Source: an uncultured Butyrivibrio sp. (lineage in GTDB: Bacteria > Bacillota > Clostridia > Lachnospirales > Lachnospiraceae). From it: a stretch of DNA of 60,061 nucleotides. Location of the stretch: assembly GCF_947169445.1 (NCBI RefSeq), contig NZ_CAMVPU010000024.1:1-60061 (forward strand), read 5' to 3'. Positions 29,634-38,800 of this stretch are shown here, in pieces (the stretch's first letter is position 1; the number at the start of each line of letters is the position of its first letter). The notes beneath the pieces were generated by a model that worked only from the letters and a program-made list of their open reading frames with translations, was not told the origin of the DNA and made no database searches. Made by a program: the position numbers and the translations under genes.

Positions 29634-32216
29634 TCACTTTTTTGATGAACTTTTTGAAGGCTTCTTGACTGCCTTCTTTGCAGGCTTTTTAGTGGTTACA
29701 GCAGCCTTTGATTTGGTGGTACGGCTCGTCTTGGTAGTCTTAACATTTGCTTTTTTAACTGAGCTCTTTCCCTCGTTGGTAACAAAAATAATCTTATCAT
29801 CCTTGAGCGATACTGTAACATCACTGTCTGCCTTAATATTGCCCTTCAAAAGTTCTTCTGCCATAGCATCCTCAATGGTTGACTGGATTGCTCTCTTAAG
29901 AGGTCTTGCTCCCATCTTGGCATCGGAATGCTTGGTTACAAGGAATTTCTTAACTGCAGGGGATATCGTCAGGTTAATTCCCATCTGAGTCTTACACCTC
30001 TTAGCCAGGTTCTGAGAAAGAAGTGTTACAATATCCATCATCTCGTTTTCTGTAAGAGTATGGAATACCATAATCTCATCGATACGGTTGATAAATTCCG
30101 GCTTAAAGAGCTTTTTAACCTCTTCCATAACACCGGACTTCATGTCCTCATAATCCTTCTTGGCATCATTACCTGCTCCGAAACCAAGCTTCTTAGGATC
30201 AACGATCTTCTGCGCACCGACATTTGAAGTCATAATGAGAATTGTATTCTTGAAGCTGACCTTCCTGCCCTTGGCATCTGTAATGTGTCCATCATCAAGA
30301 ACCTGCAAAAGAACATTGAAAATATCCGGATGTGCCTTTTCAATTTCATCAAAAAGAATTACCGAATAGGGATGTCTTCTGACTTTCTCACTGAGCTGTC
30401 CGCCCTCATCATAGCCTACATATCCTGGAGGTGATCCAATCATCTTGGATACCGAATGACCTTCCATATACTCAGACATATCAACTCTTATAAGAGCGTT
30501 CTCATCGCCAAACATAGCTTCTGCCAAAGCCTTGGACAGCTCTGTCTTACCTACACCTGTTGGCCCAAGGAACAGGAATGAGCCGATAGGTCTGTTAGGA
30601 TCCTGCAGTCCCACTCTTCCTCTTCTGATAGCCTTGGAGACTGCCTTTACAGCGTCCTCCTGGCCAATAACTCTCTTGTGAAGTACAGCTTCCAGCTTAA
30701 GGAGCTTTTCTGACTCCTTCTCTGCAATCTTTTTAACCGGAATTCTTGTCCACTCTGCAACCACTTCAGCTATATCATTCTCGTTAACTACAAATCCTGA
30801 GCTGAGTTCTTTTTTCTTCTCAGCATTCTTAACACGATTTAGCTTTGTCAAAAGAGCATTCTGCTCCTTGTTAAGCTCTCCGGCCTTGGTAAAATCGCTT
30901 GCCTTAAGGGCATTTTCAATTTCTGAATCAAGGTTTTTGATGTTCTCTTCAAGCTCTTTGACCTTGGGAGAAACGCCCATGGTACGGAGTCTAACTGCAC
31001 TTGCAGCCTCATCAATAAGGTCAATTGCCTTATCCGGAAGGTTTCTGTCATTGATATATCTCTCAGACAGGTCAACAGCAGCCTTGATAGCCTCAGGTGT
31101 GATTGTAACCTTGTGATGTTCCTCATATTTGCCAACGATACCCTTAAGAATGTCAGTAGCCTCTTCCTTAGTAGGCTCGTCAACATTAACAGGCTGGAAT
31201 CTACGCTCCAGCGCAGCATCTTTTTCAACATATTTGCGGTATTCAGTGATGGTAGTAGCTCCAATCATCTGAATCTCGCCTCTTGCAAGAGAAGGCTTTA
31301 AGATATTGGAAGCATCAATTGCACCCTCAGCGCCACCTGCGCCAATAAGGGTATGCATCTCATCCACGAAAAGAATGATATTGCCATCCTCGGAAACCTC
31401 TTTAATTACCTTCTTAATTCTCTCCTCAAATTCTCCACGGTACTTGGAGCCGGCAATCATTCCTGACAGATCAAGAGTAACAAGTCTCTTATTCTGAACA
31501 GTAAGCGGTACGTCACCTGATGCTATACGCTGTGCCAGGCCTTCAACCACGGCAGTCTTACCAACACCCGGCTCACCGATAAGACATGGGTTATTCTTGG
31601 TACGTCTGCTGAGAATCTGGATAACTCTTTTGATTTCTCTTTCTCTGCCAATGACAGGATCAAGCTTATTCTCAAGAGCAAGCGCAGTCATATCACGGCT
31701 GTACTGTGCAAGAATTGAAGCCTTCTTGCCGGTCTTGGGTGCTGCTTTTTTGCCAAGGTCCTCTTTTACCAAATTAGGATCTTCTCCCATGGCAGCAAGA
31801 GTCTCTGCATAAATCTTCTGAACAGGCACGTTCATAGTGCTGATGAGCCTGATTGCAACATTCTCGCCTTCCTTGATAAGCGCAAGAAGAATGTGCTCGG
31901 TTCCGGTCTTGTCCGCATGAAAGCGTTCAGCCATCCTGTGGGCTTCCTCAAGAACCTTCTCTGCTCTTGGAGAAAAGCCATCCTTATCAAGGGTGCGAAC
32001 ACTGCTGTCAGGAACGATGAGATCTCTTATCATCTCCATCATTCTGTTCTCATCAATTCCGTTATCTATAAGGATTCTGGATGCGACACTGCCATCTTCC
32101 AGAATAAGTCCCATTAAAATATGCTCAGTTCCAACATAATTGAGCTTAAGACTTCTGGCTGTTCTTTTGGCAAGTTTCAGGGCATCAGAAGCCATCAAAG
32201 TAAACTTAGAGTCCAT
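29634..32216 (-). CDS. clpC: ATP-dependent Clp protease ATP-binding subunit ClpC, with basic tail
   Basis: An 860-residue AAA+ unfoldase that delivers substrates to ClpP. It has two N-terminal Clp repeats (1-145), a first AAA module with GEPGVGKT (214-221), a middle helical region with a UVR-like segment (IENALKASDFTKAGELNKEQ), a second AAA module with GPTGVGKTE, and the C-terminal D2 small domain. The last about 45 residues are an unusual Lys/Thr/Ser/Ala tail (KTTKTSRTTKSKAAVTTKK), not part of standard ClpC. AAAGGAA precedes the ATG. It follows a GntR regulator by 45 bp; no ctsR, mcsA or mcsB is seen. Confidence 0.95.
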   Translation of the reverse strand: MDSKFTLMASDALKLAKRTARSLKLNYVGTEHILMGLILEDGSVASRILIDNGIDENRMMEMIRDLIVPDSSVRTLDKDGFSPRAEKVLEEAHRMAERFHADKTGTEHILLALIKEGENVAIRLISTMNVPVQKIYAETLAAMGEDPNLVKEDLGKKAAPKTGKKASILAQYSRDMTALALENKLDPVIGREREIKRVIQILSRRTKNNPCLIGEPGVGKTAVVEGLAQRIASGDVPLTVQNKRLVTLDLSGMIAGSKYRGEFEERIKKVIKEVSEDGNIILFVDEMHTLIGAGGAEGAIDASNILKPSLARGEIQMIGATTITEYRKYVEKDAALERRFQPVNVDEPTKEEATDILKGIVGKYEEHHKVTITPEAIKAAVDLSERYINDRNLPDKAIDLIDEAASAVRLRTMGVSPKVKELEENIKNLDSEIENALKASDFTKAGELNKEQNALLTKLNRVKNAEKKKELSSGFVVNENDIAEVVAEWTRIPVKKIAEKESEKLLKLEAVLHKRVIGQEDAVKAVSKAIRRGRVGLQDPNRPIGSFLFLGPTGVGKTELSKALAEAMFGDENALIRVDMSEYMEGHSVSKMIGSPPGYVGYDEGGQLSEKVRRHPYSVILFDEIEKAHPDIFNVLLQVLDDGHITDAKGRKVSFKNTILIMTSNVGAQKIVDPKKLGFGAGNDAKKDYEDMKSGVMEEVKKLFKPEFINRIDEIMVFHTLTENEMMDIVTLLSQNLAKRCKTQMGINLTISPAVKKFLVTKHSDAKMGARPLKRAIQSTIEDAMAEELLKGNIKADSDVTVSLKDDKIIFVTNEGKSSVKKANVKTTKTSRTTKSKAAVTTKKPAKKAVKKPSKSSSKK

Positions 32217-32261
32217 ATACTATTCCTTTCATAATTATCATGCAACCAGGTTAATGAGGGG

Positions 32262-32639
32262 CTATGAGTTACGTTCGTAGTTGTCATAAAGTTTATCAAC
32301 AAGTGCGTGGATATCATCTCTTCCGATACCCTTACAGATAGCTCTTGCCAGCACTACTGCCAGCTCTGACTGAGCCTCCTGAAGAGCTTGTAGCTTGTTG
32401 ATATCGATTGCAATAATAGCTCCACGTCTTCTGTCAATTTTAACAAAGCCATCCTGCTGCAAAATAGAATATGCCTTGTTGACGGTATGCATGTTGATAC
32501 CTATTGTCTCTGCAAGCTGTCTCACGCTTGGGAGCTGCTCACCCTCGCGAAACTGGGATGTTGCAATGCCCAATATGATCTGGTTACACAACTGGACATA
32601 AATAGCTTCATCACTATTAAAATCAATCTCTATGATCAT
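32262..32639 (-). CDS. GntR family regulator, YtrA-like
   Basis: A 125-residue protein. The N-terminal winged helix is clear (IDFNSDEAIYVQLCNQIILG, EGEQLPSVRQLAETIGINMH TVNKAYSILQ). The short tail (about 45 residues) lacks a ligand domain, which is typical of the YtrA group. GAAAGGAGG precedes the ATG. These regulators usually control a neighbouring membrane or ABC operon; here the next gene is clpC, 45 bp away, so co-transcription or local control of clpC is possible. Confidence 0.85.
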   Translation of the reverse strand: MIIEIDFNSDEAIYVQLCNQIILGIATSQFREGEQLPSVRQLAETIGINMHTVNKAYSILQQDGFVKIDRRRGAIIAIDINKLQALQEAQSELAVVLARAICKGIGRDDIHALVDKLYDNYERNS

Positions 32640-32713
32640 ACTGTGCCTCCTTTCTGTGACAACTTTAGTATAACAGATATTACAGATTTTTCAAATGCAT
32701 TTTGCACAATATT

Positions 32714-32755
32714 AAAGCCCCAAATCCACTAAAAGGTTGTAAATTTGGGGCTTTT
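32714..32755. terminator. intrinsic terminator after the repeat protein gene
   Basis: Arms AAAGCCCCAAAT (32,714-32,725) and ATTTGGGGCTTT (32,743-32,754) separate the repeat-protein gene from the GntR-clpC unit. Confidence 0.75.
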
Positions 32756-32762
32756 CTTGTGA

Positions 32763-34820
32763 TTATTTGGCCACGACTTTGGTTCCTTTGTGGCGGCAAA
32801 TGCTTGTGTTTCCACCGGTCTTGATGATTTCTTTTACAAAGTTATTCATGATGTCGGTGTAAGAAGTCTTGCCATCTTTGCTATAGCCTGGCTCTAAGGA
32901 CTGGAATTCGCCGTCTTCGTAAATAACGGCCATTGAACTGCCATCCTGTGTCTTAATGATGATAAGGGTATTAGCACTTGTAATAACTTTAGTGTACTCG
33001 TAATCATCCGAATTTAGGAAGGCTTCTATATCTTCTACTGCGCCGGATAGAGCATCGGTTGCCTGCGCCATATCGAGTTCGGCAGGAATCTGCTCTGTTT
33101 CTTCTATAGCAGGAATATCCTCTGAAAGAGCTGTCTCCTGAATCGGTATATCTTCCGGAATTGGTTCTTCCGTAAGTGCCATCTCCTCAATTGGAATTTC
33201 CTCATTCAGTGCTGCCTCTGCATCCATAACAGGTTCCTCAGGAACTAGAGCTTCCTCTGTTAGAGTCATCTCTTCAACAGGAATTGCTTCTTCAGGAACT
33301 GTCATCTCTTCTGGGGTTGTCATAGCTTCTTCAGACTGCTCTGTAGGCATTACAACCAATATTTCGGATTCAGGAGCCCCTTGTGTAAGTGCATCCACCT
33401 CAGCATTAAGCATTGCATCAAGGTTCTCACCTTCGGAACCAGGGACAGCTTCTGCTGCAGGCGCTGGTATTTCCGGTGCAGGCATTTCAGGCATCGGTGC
33501 ATCTCCTGCCGCAATCATAGCTGCCATAACCGGATCAATATCCATCTCCGGTGGAATTTCCACAGGAATCTCTGCTACAGGTTCTACCGGTATTTCCGGT
33601 GCTGCTTCTGCTGGGGCTGGCTCTTCTGCCATTGCTGCCATCATTGCATCCATATCTACTGCCGCATCTGCCGCTGGTTCTGATGGTATATCCACTGGCA
33701 TTTCCGGTAATGGCTCTGCTGGAATTTCAGGTGCTGCTTCTACAGCTGGTGCCTGTACAGCCATTGCTGCCATCATTGCATCTACGTCTGTAGCTGTTTC
33801 TGCTGCCGCCATAGCTGCCATTACTGCATCCATATCTACTGCTGCATCTGCCGCTGGTTCTGCCTGGATATCCACTGGCATTTCCGGTACTGGCTCTGCT
33901 GGGATTTCAGGCGTTGCTTCTGCTGTGGTCTCTGCCGCTGCCATAGCTGCCATTACTGCATCCATATCTACTGCTGCATCTGCTGCTGGTTCTGCCGGGA
34001 TATCCACTGGCATTTCCGGTAATGGCTCAGCTGGGATTTCAGGTGCTGCTTCCGCCGGCGCTTCTGCTGCCATAGCTGCCATCATTGCGTCTACATCTGT
34101 AGCTGTTTCTGCCGCTGCCACAGCTGCCATTACTGCATCCATATCTACTGCCGCATCTGCTGCCGGTTCTGATGGTATATCCACTGGCATTTCCGGTACT
34201 GGTTCTGTTGGGATTTCAGGTGCTGCTTCCGCCGGCGCTTCTGCTGCCATAGCTGCCATCATTGCATCTACGTCTGTAGCTGTTTCTGCTGCCGCCATAG
34301 CCGCCATCATTGCATCCACATCAACCGGGGCTTCTGCCGCAGGTTCAGCTGGAATTTCAATCGGAGCTTCTGCCGCTGGCTCAGCCGGAATTTCAACAGG
34401 AGCCTCTGCTACCGGAGCTTCAGGAGCAACTGGCTCTACCGGAATATCTACAGGCACTTCCGGTGCTGCCTCTACAGCCGGCTCAGCTGGTGCCTGTGCA
34501 GCCATAGCCGCCATCATTGCATCCATATCTATAGGCTCTTCTGCCGCAGGTGTAGGCGGAACATCCAAAGGCACCTCAACTACAGGTTCTACAGGGAGCG
34601 TTCCATCCGCAGCCTGCTTCATTATCTGATCAAGATCCGGAAGATCAGCTATAGGTTCCGGCTCTGTTTTTTTGCGTGTTCTCTTTGGCTTAGGAGCTTC
34701 CGGAGCCGGTGCCGGCGTAGCAATTCCTTCCTCCTGCTGCATAGCAGCTAAAAGATCATCCACATTAGCTGTAGAAAGATCCTGTCCATTCAACAACTCC
34801 TGAGTACTCATGCCTTCCAT
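32763..34820 (-). CDS. Ala/Pro/Glu-rich repeat protein (685 aa)
   Basis: Unrecognised low-complexity protein. The N-terminus (MSTQELLNGQDLSTANVDDL) is followed by a basic patch (PKPKRTRKKTEPEP). About 350 residues of repeats follow, alternating an acidic amphipathic unit (VDMDAVMAAMAAAE) with proline-rich linkers (AAPEIPAEPVPEMPVDIPAE). An acidic Glu/Pro region leads to a folded C-terminal domain (about 590-685; YTKVITSANTLIIIKTQDGS). No signal peptide or membrane span, so it is probably cytoplasmic. AAAGGAGA precedes the ATG at 34,820. Repeats are nearly identical at DNA level, so length may vary between strains. Confidence 0.75.
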   Translation of the reverse strand: MEGMSTQELLNGQDLSTANVDDLLAAMQQEEGIATPAPAPEAPKPKRTRKKTEPEPIADLPDLDQIMKQAADGTLPVEPVVEVPLDVPPTPAAEEPIDMDAMMAAMAAQAPAEPAVEAAPEVPVDIPVEPVAPEAPVAEAPVEIPAEPAAEAPIEIPAEPAAEAPVDVDAMMAAMAAAETATDVDAMMAAMAAEAPAEAAPEIPTEPVPEMPVDIPSEPAADAAVDMDAVMAAVAAAETATDVDAMMAAMAAEAPAEAAPEIPAEPLPEMPVDIPAEPAADAAVDMDAVMAAMAAAETTAEATPEIPAEPVPEMPVDIQAEPAADAAVDMDAVMAAMAAAETATDVDAMMAAMAVQAPAVEAAPEIPAEPLPEMPVDIPSEPAADAAVDMDAMMAAMAEEPAPAEAAPEIPVEPVAEIPVEIPPEMDIDPVMAAMIAAGDAPMPEMPAPEIPAPAAEAVPGSEGENLDAMLNAEVDALTQGAPESEILVVMPTEQSEEAMTTPEEMTVPEEAIPVEEMTLTEEALVPEEPVMDAEAALNEEIPIEEMALTEEPIPEDIPIQETALSEDIPAIEETEQIPAELDMAQATDALSGAVEDIEAFLNSDDYEYTKVITSANTLIIIKTQDGSSMAVIYEDGEFQSLEPGYSKDGKTSYTDIMNNFVKEIIKTGGNTSICRHKGTKVVAK

Positions 34821-34990
34821 GCCCGGTCTCCTTTCAAATAAGAATACACACCAATATTGTCAAAATAACAATTTAATAACAACACAAAAAATAGACACAG
34901 TACGCCCCACAAAAAAGAACGTCTATATATATTATCGTTTATTTGTTATTGTTTTTATAATTAATTTTCTATAAAATATGTCTTTTTATG

Positions 34991-35857
34991 TTATTCATCT
35001 AAATTTATCCCAAACACAAACATTCTGTTATTGGCTCCTGAATATTCACAGGTGTACAAAACCACAATATCCGGAGTAGTCGCGCCTTTAGCAAGATCCT
35101 GATCCAGTGCATCTGCAATTTTTGCTCCCTCTTTGGTGCTCAGGATATCATAAAGTGATTTTGAAGTAGCCATATTGAAAATATTCTTCACCTTATCAGC
35201 ACTACTATCTGCGCTTTTAATTCCATACTCATACAGCTTTTCAAAATCAGCCTCATAATCTCCATAGAATACGGAAAAAATCTGATATTCCTTTTCCCCT
35301 TCCTCGGTATAAATGGTAAAGATGGGATGTGCTAGGTAGTAGGCCTGATCCTTATAGTAATGAAGGAAATAAAACATACTCTTATCTTTCCTGTAGTGCC
35401 CGTAAACAACAGTAAATGGGCATTCAAATGCAGGATTAGAATATGTATCTGCAAAAAAACATCCGGCTTTTCCCGCACTATTGTCAAAAAGGTGCGAGAG
35501 ATAATAGTCATTATTATCCGTCTGAACTACAGGCCCATCTATCAGTTCCCCACAGGCACTTATCCATCCTATTATTTCCGGATTCATCTCGGAAAGCGCC
35601 CCGAAGTTAATACTTTTAGTGGAAAAAGAAGTTTTATTGTCTCCGGTACTGCCACTTTCTCCGCTATTTAGCGAGTTATTCGTGCCATCATCAGATGCCT
35701 GGTATGCCAATCTTTTTACAGCTTCATTAGCATTTCTGTCTGCCGAATACCTGGTCCAATAGTAGATCAGCATACCACCGGTACAAAGCATTCCTATAGC
35801 AAAAAATATCAGCAATATTCTTAAAATTCTTTTTGTATTACTTTTATTTTTCATCAT
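34991..35857 (-). CDS. class B sortase
   Basis: A 288-residue membrane transpeptidase. One N-terminal span (about 9-32) precedes a sortase domain: INFGALSEMNPEIIGWI, VQTDNNDYYLSHLF, the catalytic His in VVYGHYRKDKSMFYFLHYY and Cys in VVLYTCEYSGANNRMFVFG, with Arg five residues further. The long helix insert and the KDKSMF motif point to class B. The gene overlaps the end of the giant surface protein by 14 bp, so the two are translationally coupled and this sortase most likely anchors that protein. Confidence 0.9.
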   Translation of the reverse strand: MMKNKSNTKRILRILLIFFAIGMLCTGGMLIYYWTRYSADRNANEAVKRLAYQASDDGTNNSLNSGESGSTGDNKTSFSTKSINFGALSEMNPEIIGWISACGELIDGPVVQTDNNDYYLSHLFDNSAGKAGCFFADTYSNPAFECPFTVVYGHYRKDKSMFYFLHYYKDQAYYLAHPIFTIYTEEGEKEYQIFSVFYGDYEADFEKLYEYGIKSADSSADKVKNIFNMATSKSLYDILSTKEGAKIADALDQDLAKGATTPDIVVLYTCEYSGANNRMFVFGINLDE

Positions 35858-38800
35858 TATCCTTTTCCGAATGCGCTATCTTGAAATATATAGTTGCCAC
35901 TGCACAAAATGCGATTCCAAAGAGTATAAACAGTGCCCTCAAAAGAAATACCGGCGATTCATCACCTGTACGAACACCCTTTAGCTCTGCAGTATTCACC
36001 ATGAGGGTTTGTACATCTTCGGTAACAAGACCTATAATTCCGGTATCAGTCTGGCTGGTAGTCTGCTGACCACCACTTGTCTGCATCTGATTGTCACTTG
36101 ATGAGCCCTGGCTATCACCATTCTGACTCTCACTACCATTTATCTTGCTTTGATCTGCACTTGTCTGACTACCACCTATCTCACTCTGACCGGTAGCCAC
36201 CTTACTACCACTACCACCTGTCTCACTCTGGCCGGTACCCGTCTTGCTGCCACTACCGCCTGTCCCGCTTTGGCCGGTACTTATCTGGCTACCACTACCG
36301 CCTGTCTCACTCTGGCCGGTACTTGTCTCACTGCCACTACCTGCCTCGCTCTTGTCTGTACTTGTCTGATTCTTCGTAGTATCTGTCTGATTAGTGTTGT
36401 TCTTAGCCACATCAAAGCCGCCAATATTCTGTCCCTTATCAGCACCTGAACCATTCTGTCCACCTGCGCCTTCAATAGAGGTATTTGTATTATCTTCACC
36501 CTTATTATTGTTTACAATATCTACCATCCCTGATGATGGGTCTGCAGGAGATGGAGCAACAAAAGATACCTGAACCAGGGTAACAAGAGGCAGTTCTCCG
36601 GCTTCTGAAGCCAGAGTTAATACAACCGAGCCCTGAAGTACAGTAATTCTCTTATATGGCGAGTCATCAGCAAGAAGAGGTGACCACGCATTTATAAACT
36701 CTTCCGAAGCATTTATCGCCTGTATAGTTCCATCAGACTTTTTAAACAAAGATCCGGTATGTGGAACCTGGTTGCCCTCTGAATCCGTATCTATGTAATT
36801 GGAAATCACGATAGTATGAGGAGGATCATCAGAATATCCATCGCCATTTTCCCAATATCCGATTGTCAATTCATCTGCATATCCATAGCCTGCATCAGTA
36901 TCAGGTTTAAACTCTACTGCCAACGCAGACTCTACATATGGAGTACCGGTGCTTACATATGCATAGGAATTCTTACCCACATCCTCTTCGCTGCTTACTA
37001 CTACGTTTTTCCTATAAGTCATAACTTCACCGCCGGTGATTTCCTCTCCTGCGTGATTTGTAATCACTTCAGTTACGTTTTCAATTCCCAAATAATGAGA
37101 TGAAACATCAAGCAGCGAATTTGTTATTGTCACCCTACTTGGGGCAGACTCAACATCAGCTATTTTTCCTGTTGCATAGGCAGATTGCATTCCATCTGAT
37201 GTACCATCTTTTATGGTTGTATTATCCGAGCCTCCGATAGCAGTAAATTTACCGTCGGTATAACTTCCTAAGCAGCTTTCTCCATTATTTTCCACCTTGG
37301 ATACTCTAAATCCCAAATTGGTAGGATTTTCGGTTACTTCATATCTGTAGCCAGTGTTAATATCCACAAGAACCGCGACCTTACCCGGAGCGACATAAAC
37401 AACGCCTTTTTCTGCAGTCATTTCATCTCTGCTTGAGAAAGCAGATTTATCAAGATACGCATCTGCACGTAGTGACGTACCTTGCACCTTTGAAACCTCA
37501 GCAGCATTATAAAGATAATAAGTTCCAGCAAATTTTTCGCTACTGCCATCCGGTTTTAACAAATTCACATCAAAGGTAAATGCAAAATTCGTTTCAACGT
37601 CATCGGAAATCTTCTTTTCAAGTATCAGAACTCCATCATCAGTATAAGAAGTATTAGTAATGGTCGTTGTGTTACCCGTAGCAGCATATGTTGTCTCATA
37701 TTTATCCCTGATAATGATGCCGTTATCCGCAGGAGTTTCGGTATCCTCTGTAACCTTATAGGTAATTTCCATAGGATTTGATGCGGACGCATCACTACCA
37801 TAAGCATACTTCGGAAGACCTGAGATCACATAAGTCCAGGTATTCTTATCACTGCTAACCGTGCGATTACTTGTAGCCCTGCCATTAGTATTTGTCACAG
37901 GTCTGCTGCCATATGGATTTGCTCCTGCTTCATCTGAAACACCACCAAGGGCATACGTGTTAAAGCTTCCATTTCCTGTACCAGGTGTCTGTTCAGTAAT
38001 ATACAGGCTGATCTCTGAAGGACGAATTTTCCTAAGGTCATTACTATCATCCCAGATTTTAACCACAGTGATATCCTTGGTAATCAGCGTGTTAGTAATC
38101 TCTGTATTATATTTTCCTGATGAAAAAATATTGCTATATCCATTTTCGGTTCCATCATTTGTAGCAACATATTCGCCACTAGCTGCATTATTTCCATCTG
38201 TAGCATTTAGAACAAGGCTGTAGCCAATAGGTACAATAGTATTGCCTTCACGATCAGTTTCAAGGAATCTGTAAGCATAGCGATGTGCCTGGCCGCCAGC
38301 GTCTTCCACATAAGCCGGAAGCTTGTCATACGTGGCCTTCCATTCACCAGAGGTATTAATCAGGGTTATAACCACATCATTTTTCTTACCATCAGCGATC
38401 ATTCTCTTGGCGGTAGAATTCTCCGGAATGCCTTCCCAGGTCACATCAGTCCAGGTTACATTATTTCTGTCATCATCTTTGTACTCATCAGTTCCAATGT
38501 CTGCACGCTGAAGCTTCGTGTAAACATAGCCGGTCCTTGTTCCAAAGTCATTTTCTTTATCTTCCCATTTCACGCTTACAGATGCGCTGGTAAAAGAGGT
38601 GTTCACAATGCGGAAAGTAACCTCTTTTTCAGTGCCATCAGTCTTAGCCTCTTCGAAGGAAGAAAGCTTATCATAAGAAGTGCCATTTTTTATGTAATAG
38701 GTAGCAGAGGTAGTAGCTTCCTCATCTGCCTCTTCTACAACATAGTAAACTATTGCCTTTCCATCTTTATTGGTGGAAGGAAGATCCTCAAATACAGTTT

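Noticed and set aside
33925..34629. 234-codon plus-strand open frame inside the repeat-protein gene
   Set aside because: Ala/Ser/Gly-only shadow of the Ala/Pro/Glu repeats on the other strand.
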